Assembly (NCBI GenBank): GCA_018399865.1
Contig: JAGYNL010000138.1
Location: forward strand, 1-5,173
Direction: 5' to 3'
Length of the DNA stretch: 5,173 bases
Source: Candidatus Bipolaricaulota bacterium
GTDB lineage: Bacteria > Bipolaricaulota > Bipolaricaulia > UBA7950 > UBA9294
Positions 1-5,173 of this stretch are shown here, one piece after another. Position 1 is the first letter of the stretch. The number at the start of each line of letters is the position of its first letter. The notes below the pieces were generated by a model. That model saw nothing but the letters and a program-made list of their open reading frames with translations, made no database searches and was not told the origin of the DNA. Both the position numbers and the translations under genes were made by a program.

Positions 1-34
1 ACCATTTGCCTATAGTTTCCCACCAGGAGGTCAA

Positions 35-436
35 ATGCACTGTCAGTTACAGTCCCCAGAAAGAGTGTTGTTCGACGGTGAAGCGAAGATCGTAGTAGCT
101 CGTAGCCCTGAAGGGCAGTTCGCTGTTATGGATAAGCATGCCCCGCTTCTTGCTGCTCTTGGCGCTTCGCCGCTTAGGATTAAAACTGAAGAACAGGAGC
201 ACATTTTTGCTTTGAGCGGTGGCGTCATACAAGTAACCAAGGCCGGTGTTACGATACTTGCCCGTCAGGCAATTCCCGCAGCAGAGATAGACATAAACGC
301 AGTAAGCGCACGCAAGCGTGAACTAGAAAACGCTGAGCATACAAGTATAGAAGGCACTAACGAACATGCTTCTGCCAGGCGGGAGGAAATTGCCTTTCTC
401 AACGTGCAGAAAACGATAGGAGAAGGTCTTGGATAG
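35..436 (+). CDS. atpC: F-type ATP synthase epsilon subunit
   Basis: This encodes the epsilon subunit of the F1 sector. It sits on the central stalk with gamma, couples F1 to the membrane ring and restrains ATP hydrolysis. At 133 residues it has the normal length for the family. Residues 1-85 fit the N-terminal beta-sandwich: an opening LQSPERVLFDG, then the conserved G-x-F-A-V-x-x-x-H-A-P-L-L stretch near residues 27-39, and a later GGVIQV...VTILA strand pair near 62-76. Residues from about 84 to the end are charged and helix-prone, matching the C-terminal helical hairpin. The ATG is preceded by AGGAGG at 25-30 with a 4-base spacer, which supports this start. atpD would normally lie just upstream, outside the window. 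The stop codon overlaps the start of fabF. The identification rests on family pattern and length and is strong. Confidence 0.93.
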   Translation: MHCQLQSPERVLFDGEAKIVVARSPEGQFAVMDKHAPLLAALGASPLRIKTEEQEHIFALSGGVIQVTKAGVTILARQAIPAAEIDINAVSARKRELENAEHTSIEGTNEHASARREEIAFLNVQKTIGEGLG

Positions 437-1667
437 GCGCATTGTTGTTACGGGTATCGGACCGCTAACCCCAATAGGTATAGGTAAAGAAGCTTTCTGG
501 GATTCTTTGATCTCTGGGAAGAGCGGCGTTCGCCGCGTTGATAATTTGGTTGATCTTCGAGATATCGAGGTGAAGATCGGCGCTACAGTGCAAGACTTCG
601 ATCCGCTTGATTACATGGATAGGAGACGCGCTAGGCGCATCGACCGCAGTGCGCAGTTCGCACTAGCTGCCTCCAAGCTAGCACTTTCTGACGCTAACTT
701 ACTTGCCAACAAAATAGCCTCCTCCAAGGCTGCAGTGATAGCTGGCACAGGTATCGGCGGATTGCAGACCATGGAGGAGAATTTCGCTGCGCTAATTGAG
801 TATGGACCTCGCCGAGTCAGTCCCTTTTTTGTTCCTCGATTAATGCCTAACGCCGTTGCAGGGGAAATCGCCATCGAGTACGGAATGCGTGGTCCAAATT
901 TTGGTATAGTTTCGGCTTGCGCAAGCTCCGCACATGCAATAGGGATCGCCTATGAGCTAATCAAATCGGGGTTTTGTGATATGGCGCTCGCTGGCGGAGC
1001 AGAGGCAGTGTTACTGAGAATCGCTTATGCAGGGTTCACAAAGATCGGGGCGCTGTCCAGGCGAAATGATGAGCCGGAACGGGCATCTCGGCCTTTCGAC
1101 CTTAACCGCGATGGGTTCATCATGGGGGAAGGAGCGGGATTTGTGATACTGGAAGAGGAAAACCTGGCAATGGAACGTGGCGCAAACATCTACGGTAAGC
1201 TAATTGGATTTGGAATGAGCGCTGATGCAGAGCATATTACAGCACCTGCTGAAGATGGCGCAGGTGCCGTGCAGGCAATGAAACAGGCGATTGAACGCGC
1301 TGGAATAGATACTTCACAGGTCGATTATATAAATGCGCATGGCACATCTACCATCCTTAATGATAAGGTAGAGACGCTAGCAATAAAAGAACTCTTCCAA
1401 GAACGTGCTAAGACCATAAAGATCAGTTCTACTAAGTCGCAAACGGGGCACCTCCTGGGGGCTGCTGGCGCTGTAGAGGTCATAGCAACACTTCTTTCCA
1501 TGCAACACGGAATCATTCCCGCCACGCAGAACTACGAGCATGTTGATCCAAACTGTGACCTTGACTACACTGCCCAAAATACCGAAAAACAGATCGAGGT
1601 TGCTTTAAGCAACTCATTCGGTTTTGGCGGGCAGAATGCCGCACTCTTGTTTAGCAAACCACATTAA
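429..1667 (+). CDS. fabF: Beta-ketoacyl-ACP synthase II (KAS II)
   Basis: This is a cytoplasmic condensing enzyme of type II fatty-acid synthesis. It joins malonyl-ACP to an acyl-ACP, releasing CO2, to lengthen the chain by two carbons. The 412-residue length is typical. The thiolase-fold catalytic set is complete: nucleophile Cys164 in SACASSAHAIG (codon 918-920), His304 in NAHGTST, Lys336 in SSTKSQTGH, and His341 in GHLLGAAGAVE. The C-terminal active-site loop reads SNSFGFGGQNAALLF. Gln402 stands where the E. coli enzyme has Thr and Bacillus-type enzymes have His, a modest variation. The start is TTG at 429, chosen because VVTGIGPLTPIG must lie at the N-terminus and AGGAG at 418-422 gives a 6-base spacer. 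It overlaps atpC by 8 bases, implying coupled translation. fabF is more usually found beside acpP or fabG. No terminator is clear downstream. Confidence 0.95.
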   Translation: MDRRIVVTGIGPLTPIGIGKEAFWDSLISGKSGVRRVDNLVDLRDIEVKIGATVQDFDPLDYMDRRRARRIDRSAQFALAASKLALSDANLLANKIASSKAAVIAGTGIGGLQTMEENFAALIEYGPRRVSPFFVPRLMPNAVAGEIAIEYGMRGPNFGIVSACASSAHAIGIAYELIKSGFCDMALAGGAEAVLLRIAYAGFTKIGALSRRNDEPERASRPFDLNRDGFIMGEGAGFVILEEENLAMERGANIYGKLIGFGMSADAEHITAPAEDGAGAVQAMKQAIERAGIDTSQVDYINAHGTSTILNDKVETLAIKELFQERAKTIKISSTKSQTGHLLGAAGAVEVIATLLSMQHGIIPATQNYEHVDPNCDLDYTAQNTEKQIEVALSNSFGFGGQNAALLFSKPH

Positions 1668-1812
1668 GCAACAGTAACCTGGGGTGACAAGATTCTTTTT
1701 CTTAGCCTTGAATAACTCATCTGGCCTTTTGGATTTCTCAATCAACCCCTCCAGTACCCCCCGGCTCAGTTACCCTCCATACAGCAAAGGCTTGTGATAT
1801 ATCAAGTACTCC
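1668..1812. other. Spacer between convergent genes
   Basis: This stretch separates the 3' ends of fabF and the minus-strand lipoprotein gene. It has no plausible coding frame. It holds a C-rich block at 1746-1778 (runs of 4, 6 and 3 C) and a perfect 10-bp palindrome, TGATATATCA, at 1795-1804. I see no classic stem followed by a T-run that would make a convincing intrinsic terminator for either gene. Confidence 0.6.
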
Positions 1813-2421
1813 TCAGAACCTAATATCTAGATTGATTCCACCGCCAAGAACACCACTCCACCAATCGAGCTCAATTAATATGCGTACACTATCCGAAAGA
1901 TCAAGATGCAGTCCACCTGCAAACTGATGTATCAACTGCAAACTACTACCGCCAAGAGGCAAAATAGGACGATAAACAGCATAGACTGGAAGAAAGACGA
2001 TGTTACTATCAACATAAAGGGATCCCTCTACACCCCATCCTAGTAGACCGGGACTATATCCTCCACCAATGCCAACTGCCATGGAAAACGTCCCCGGATC
2101 ATGAAATAGAGAGAGTTTGATATCTCCCATCGCACCAAGGAATGAGGGCTGACCGGATGAGTCGATCATCAGACCACTTTGCAAACCTAAATCCACGCTG
2201 TCTGACAAGCCCAAGGTAAGCCGAGCCTGTGGAGTAAATATAAGCGATGAACTCTGTCCCACCGTTATACCGACGACTCCCGAGCCAAGCGATATAGCCA
2301 CCTTCCCTGCTCCCACTGTGCGCGCGGTTTGGAAGATGTTAAAGTAGCATCCGCTCATCATAACAAGCACCAATAACAAGCAAACCACCGATAGTAAGCG
2401 GGCTCTTCGAAACGCAATCAT
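1813..2421 (-). CDS. Predicted lipoprotein, possible beta-rich envelope protein
   Basis: The function is not recognised. The 202-residue product starts with a lipoprotein signal peptide: basic residues (RRAR) at 5-8, a hydrophobic core (LLSVVCLLLVLVM) and the lipobox-like MSGC, making Cys25 the likely lipidated residue. The mature part is rich in Gly, Ser and alternating hydrophobic residues, with repeated strand-like segments such as ARLTLGLSDSVDLGLQSG and SDSVRILIELDWWSG, and it ends in Phe (INLDIRF). This looks like a small beta-barrel or beta-sandwich of the outer envelope, which is inferred from composition only. The open frame extends 39 codons further to 2538, but that extension would bury the signal peptide. 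The ATG at 2421 has AAGGAGGA directly upstream, so it is preferred. The gene stands alone, convergent with fabF and divergent from the plus-strand genes to its right. Confidence 0.75.
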   Translation of the reverse strand: MIAFRRARLLSVVCLLLVLVMMSGCYFNIFQTARTVGAGKVAISLGSGVVGITVGQSSSLIFTPQARLTLGLSDSVDLGLQSGLMIDSSGQPSFLGAMGDIKLSLFHDPGTFSMAVGIGGGYSPGLLGWGVEGSLYVDSNIVFLPVYAVYRPILPLGGSSLQLIHQFAGGLHLDLSDSVRILIELDWWSGVLGGGINLDIRF

Positions 2422-2433
2422 TGCTCCTCCTTT
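2422..2433 (-). promoter_or_regulatory. Shine-Dalgarno site deciding the lipoprotein start
   Basis: On the minus strand this reads AAAGGAGGAGCA immediately before the ATG at 2421. AAGGAGG with a 4-base spacer matches the spacing seen at atpC. It selects the internal ATG over the longer open frame that begins at 2538, whose start has only a weak AGGAA upstream. Confidence 0.8.
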
Positions 2434-2975
2434 ATCCAGCTTCACTTCTGCCACCCTGCCACAAATTCCCCGAAAATGCAAATTCCTAGAAGTAACTGAG
2501 GTTAAAAGAACCAATGAAACACCATCCTCATTAATCATTTGTTTATTCCTGTAGGAGAAAAGGAAAACGCCAGAGATGCAAATCTCCAGTTGTCCCGTTA
2601 GTTTTGGCAGAAATAGCGACCTTGCGCTGTAATGTACAGTTGCTATTCACTATTCAAGCTTTCTTAACGGCGCTAGTAGCTTTTCCCACGCTGAGCACAT
2701 TTTGAGATCAGCAGCGAAAGGACTCTACTGGCAGCTTGTCATGAGACTTCACCCGATGAAATGAGGATTTCTCTTTTTTAGCCTGTCAAACACCGCTTGT
2801 GGCCTGCTAGGAAGCTTGTACCGCAGTTCTAGAAAACCAACTGCAAGCCCAATCACACATTCCAATCCAGCTAGCTTGAGAATACTCTGAACTCGAGATG
2901 GCTCATCTGGCAGATCTAGATCAACAAAGGGATGCTTACAGAAATGACGAGACACTCTAGTCAGCCCAGGTCTAG
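2434..2975. other. Gene-poor interval, possibly decayed coding sequence
   Basis: No intact gene is convincing here. On the minus strand a 68-codon frame (2749-2955, GTG start) is open but has no ribosome-binding site and no recognised family. On the plus strand, short pieces vaguely recall parts of TatT-type lipoproteins. One is a frame beginning with ATG at 2576 that is broken by stops at 2630, 2762 and 2888. Another contains closely spaced Trp residues at 2899 and 2908 with a stop at 2917. Together with the remnant that follows, 2576-3381 is about the size of a complete TatT gene, so this may be its decayed 5' part. No tRNA, CRISPR array or insertion-sequence ends were seen. Confidence 0.35.
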
Positions 2976-3381
2976 AACCTGTTTTCGTTCAAACAGAAAA
3001 GGGCAGTTTTCGTGCAGCGCTTAGCTGCGCAAACATGCTTTACGCGCGCCGCACAGCTTGAGCCTTCTTGCCTTGGCGGTGCGCCATGGGGATCTCTTGG
3101 TACGTTCTTGGCTCAAGTAAAATCTTCCATGGGGAGATATGGATAAGGTTAGGCAAGCATTTCATGTAAGCATCAAGACGGATCCTGGTTTTTTAGTGAA
3201 TTACGTTGATCTAGCTGAGTACGTTACCCAGCCAACAAAAGATTGGAACCTCTTTTGCACCAACATCAACGAAACACTTGATCCAATCTCTGATGAAACT
3301 ACAATGACGATGTGGCCGCTTTATAACGCCCTTGCCGTAATAGAGCGCGCAAGATCTTATAGCCGTCCATTCCTGCAATGA
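2976..3381 (+). pseudogene. Frameshifted TatT-like (TRAP transporter T-component) fragment
   Basis: Two overlapping frames join into one protein pattern. The first (from 2976, after the stop at 2973) reads through AQLEPSCLGGAPWGSLGTFLAQ at about 3051-3116 and ends at TAA 3135-3137 or just after. The second (ATG 3139) continues with DKVRQAFHVSIKTDPGF, then YVDLAEYV, an LF pair, LDP and finally NALAVIERAR. Removing one G from GGGG at 3131-3134 gives M-G-D-M-D-K across the junction and a continuous 134 residues. As I recall the family, this order matches the C-terminal TPR-like half of TatT/TRAP-T lipoproteins: a Gly-rich turn, LGTFxAQ, MGGD, KA-x-x-x-F-E-K-A, LAEYYA and a final A-x-x-RA helix. 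TatT is thought to act as a periplasmic trimer with a TRAP substrate-binding protein. The N-terminal half is missing, so a pseudogene is likely even if the shift is a sequencing error. If translated alone from 3139, it is an 80-residue orphan with its GGAG only 2 bases from the ATG. Confidence 0.5.
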
Positions 3382-3394
3382 ATGAGGTTTAGAT

Positions 3395-4336
3395 GTGAAA
3401 AGCAAAGTCTTATTCCCCGAGCTTGCAGATTGCACTATTTGTCCACGCCAGTGTCATGCTAACCGGACCATAGAAGAAGCAGGATTCTGCGGGAGTGGCA
3501 TAGGGTTTCATATCGGCTCCATCTCTGTGCACAAGGGAGAGGAGCCTGTTTTGAGCGGGACGGAGGGTATATGCAACGTCTTCTTCACTCGGTGCAACAT
3601 GCGTTGCATCTACTGCCAAAATGCGCAGATAAGTAGAAACAGGGGCCTAATCCTTGGTCAGGAGATGACCTTAGAGGAAATCGTTGAACGGGTTGAACAA
3701 ATACTGAAAACCGGCGTATCGATTGTGGGATTTGTCTCCCCTTCACACGTTATTCCCCAGATGCGAGCAATAATTCAAGCTATAAAGGCAGACGGTTTCC
3801 GTCCAACTTTCGTAATGAATACCAATGCCTATGACAAAGTAGAGACTCTTTCCTCTCTGGCAGATACAATAAATGTCTATCTACCTGATCTCAAATATGC
3901 AGATCCCGCTCTGGCCTTGCGCTATTCAGCAACACCGGATTACCCGGAAGTAGCCCTAGCAGCCATCGCTGAGATGTACAAACAGAAAGGCTCACAGATC
4001 CGACTTGACGACTCTGGGTTGATTCGCTCAGGGTTAATCATTCGCCACCTTGTGCTACCAGGTCATGTTGAGAACAGCAAGAAGTGCCTTCACCTGATCT
4101 CTGAAAGATTCTCCTCTGAAGTTAACATATCTGTGATGTCGCAGTATTCCCCGACAGAGGCGGTTCGCAATCATCCGCAGTTGGGACGGTGCCTACGAGA
4201 AGACGAATACCAAGAAGTGCTTAACGAGATGGATATACTTGGCTTGTATAATGGCTGGATTCAGGAAATGGATAGTAGTTCAGTATATGTACCCGACTTC
4301 TCTCAGCTTGACCCTTTCAAAAACAGCCCTTGTTAG
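3395..4336 (+). CDS. Radical SAM protein, PflX/COG1313 family (PFL-activase-like)
   Basis: This is a 313-residue radical SAM enzyme of the group often named putative pyruvate formate-lyase activating enzyme-like or PflX; its substrate is not established. The SAM-cleaving [4Fe-4S] cluster motif CX3CX2C is Cys67, Cys71 and Cys74 in FTRCNMRCIYCQN. A second N-terminal set, Cys13, Cys16, Cys20 and Cys32 (CTICPRQC...FCG), is characteristic of this family and could bind another metal or cluster. Other family marks are VGFVSPSHVIPQ near 111-122, VYLPDLKYADP near 161-171, the IIRHLVLPGH segment near 215-224, and SQYSPTEA near 249-256. The start is GTG at 3395, with GAGG at 3384-3387 and a 7-base spacer. 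It follows the TatT-like remnant by 13 bases. No glycyl-radical enzyme gene is present, so a role in activating PFL is not supported here. Confidence 0.88.
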   Translation: MKSKVLFPELADCTICPRQCHANRTIEEAGFCGSGIGFHIGSISVHKGEEPVLSGTEGICNVFFTRCNMRCIYCQNAQISRNRGLILGQEMTLEEIVERVEQILKTGVSIVGFVSPSHVIPQMRAIIQAIKADGFRPTFVMNTNAYDKVETLSSLADTINVYLPDLKYADPALALRYSATPDYPEVALAAIAEMYKQKGSQIRLDDSGLIRSGLIIRHLVLPGHVENSKKCLHLISERFSSEVNISVMSQYSPTEAVRNHPQLGRCLREDEYQEVLNEMDILGLYNGWIQEMDSSSVYVPDFSQLDPFKNSPC

Positions 4337-4376
4337 CCTTGAGATAGAAGAAGCATTAATGGTCTAACGCTATAGC

Positions 4377-4406
4377 TTGCACGAAGGACCATTTAAATGC
4401 TATGAT
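4377..4406 (+). promoter_or_regulatory. Sigma70-type promoter for yebC
   Basis: The -35 element is TTGCAC at 4377-4382 and the -10 element is TATGAT at 4401-4406, separated by 18 bases. A TG at 4398-4399 makes it an extended -10. Transcription would start near 4413, leaving a leader of about 29 bases before the yebC ATG. An 8-bp palindrome, GCTATAGC (4369-4376), abuts the -35 box. The site lies between the stop of the radical SAM gene and yebC, so yebC probably begins its own transcript. Confidence 0.65.
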
Positions 4407-4441
4407 CTAATTGTAGTCGTACTAAAACGGGGGAAAAACGA

Positions 4442-5173
4442 ATGTCGGGACACTCCAAGTGGGCAAACACTAAGTATCGTAAGGAACGCCAAGACAAGAA
4501 GCGATCCAATATGTTCGCCAAGCTAATAAAAGAAATAACGCTGCAGGCGCGAAATGGCGATCCGGATCCAGCGAACAACCCGGGACTGGCTCAAGCAATA
4601 GAGCGGGCACGCTCTAGTAACCTACCCAAAGAGAATATTGAGCGCGCTATCAAGCGAGCAACCGGGGAGGCAGGTGGCGTATCGTATGAAGAAATTACAT
4701 ATGAAGGATACGCTTCAGATGGTGTTGCAGTTCTCCTGCGCGTAGTAACTGACAACAGGAATCGGGCAGCAGCGTCAATAAGGCACACCTTTAGCAAGCA
4801 CGGAGGAAACCTCGCCTCAGCTGGCAGCGTCTCCTGGTTATTCGATCGTCGCGGAGTAATAAGCATCGAAGAGCTACCAGAAGGCATAGATCGAGACGAT
4901 ATACAGATGAATCTGATCGAACTAGGGGCTCAAGAGATCGATGATCAGGGTGACGTTATCGAGGCATACTGCGATCCAGCAGAACTGGTAACAATCAGTG
5001 AGGCAGTAAGAAATCGAGGGATTACTCCGCGCCGAGCCGAAGTCACCATGGTTCCCAAGAATACCGTGAAAGTTGAAGGGCACTCAGCAGAAAAGGTACT
5101 GAAACTAGTGGATGACCTCGACGATAACGAAGACGTACAGGAAGTATTCGCCAACTTCGATATACCCGATGAA
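4442..5173 (+). CDS. yebC: YebC/PmpR/TACO1-family protein (3' end cut by window)
   Basis: This is a cytoplasmic protein of the widespread YebC family. It was long annotated as a transcriptional regulator; more recent work on family members, including mitochondrial TACO1, points to relief of ribosome stalling at proline-rich sequences. The opening MSGHSKWANTKYRKERQDKK is the family signature. It is followed by DPANNPGLAQAIERARSSNLPKENIERAIKRATGE (given here only as pattern, residues 42-76), then VVTDNRNRAAASIRHTFSKH, and GGNLASAGSVSWLF at 121-134. The 244 residues visible reach FANFDIPDE, close to the usual end of a roughly 240-250 residue protein, so only a few codons and the stop are missing. 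The ATG at 4442 has GGGGGA at 4429-4434 upstream. In many bacteria ruvC, ruvA and ruvB follow yebC; that cannot be tested here. Confidence 0.95.
   Translation, partial: MSGHSKWANTKYRKERQDKKRSNMFAKLIKEITLQARNGDPDPANNPGLAQAIERARSSNLPKENIERAIKRATGEAGGVSYEEITYEGYASDGVAVLLRVVTDNRNRAAASIRHTFSKHGGNLASAGSVSWLFDRRGVISIEELPEGIDRDDIQMNLIELGAQEIDDQGDVIEAYCDPAELVTISEAVRNRGITPRRAEVTMVPKNTVKVEGHSAEKVLKLVDDLDDNEDVQEVFANFDIPDE

Noticed and set aside
1..15. Possible last codons of atpD (T-I-C-L-stop)
   Set aside because: Position is right for the end of the ATP synthase beta gene, but four residues are too few to recognise.
2422..2538. 39-codon N-terminal extension of the lipoprotein
   Set aside because: It would place the signal peptide and lipobox internally, and the strong Shine-Dalgarno sequence lies before the ATG at 2421.
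2749..2955. Minus-strand 68-codon open frame with GTG start
   Set aside because: There is no ribosome-binding site, no recognised family or motif, and it lies opposite possible remnants of the TatT-like gene. It could be real, but nothing in the sequence supports it beyond being open.
2965..2983. tRNA T-arm-like hairpin on the minus strand (CAGG, 7-base loop TTCTAGA, CCTG)
   Set aside because: The loop has a T at the purine position, and no matching acceptor stem or anticodon arm is found at tRNA distance.
3014..3028. GCAGC/GCTGC inverted repeat with 5-base loop
   Set aside because: It is a short stem without a following T-run and lies within the probable coding remnant; chance is a sufficient explanation.
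3043..3085. Minus-strand 15-codon basic peptide beginning MAHRQGKKAQ
   Set aside because: It has no ribosome-binding site and is antisense to the TatT-like fragment; it is shorter than any ribosomal protein it might recall.

Overview
The window is an ordinary-looking bacterial chromosomal segment of mid GC content (roughly half, by eye). It carries housekeeping genes around a decayed or gene-poor middle section. The first gene is the end of an F-type ATP synthase operon (atpC). A probable lipoprotein with beta-strand-like segments and a terminal Phe, plus a remnant that resembles the TRAP-transporter T-component (TatT) lipoproteins, hints at a diderm bacterium. The phylum cannot be assigned from this sequence alone.

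Layout, left to right. (1) 35-1667, plus strand: atpC (ATP synthase epsilon) overlaps by 8 bases with a TTG-started fabF (beta-ketoacyl-ACP synthase II), so the two are probably co-transcribed and translationally coupled. (2) 1668-1812: a short spacer between convergent genes, with a C-rich stretch and a 10-bp palindrome. (3) 1813-2421, minus strand: a 202-residue predicted lipoprotein of unknown function. Its start is fixed by a strong Shine-Dalgarno sequence and a lipobox, and lies 39 codons inside the longest open frame. (4) 2422-2975: no convincing gene, possibly including decayed coding sequence. (5) 2976-3381, plus strand: a broken coding sequence whose two frames join into one TatT-like C-terminal region if a single G is removed from the GGGG run at 3131-3134. 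(6) 3395-4336, plus strand: a complete radical SAM protein of the PflX/COG1313 type with two cysteine clusters. (7) 4377-4406: a good sigma70-type promoter, followed by yebC from 4442 to the window edge, lacking only its last few codons.

The genes do not form one pathway. AtpC and FabF link energy metabolism and fatty-acid elongation through a shared transcript. The TatT-like remnant lies 13 bases before the radical SAM gene and may once have shared its transcript. YebC starts a new transcription unit. I did not find a clearly new biological system. The points most worth checking are the one-base frameshift in the TatT-like gene, the atpC-fabF overlap and the unassigned lipoprotein.
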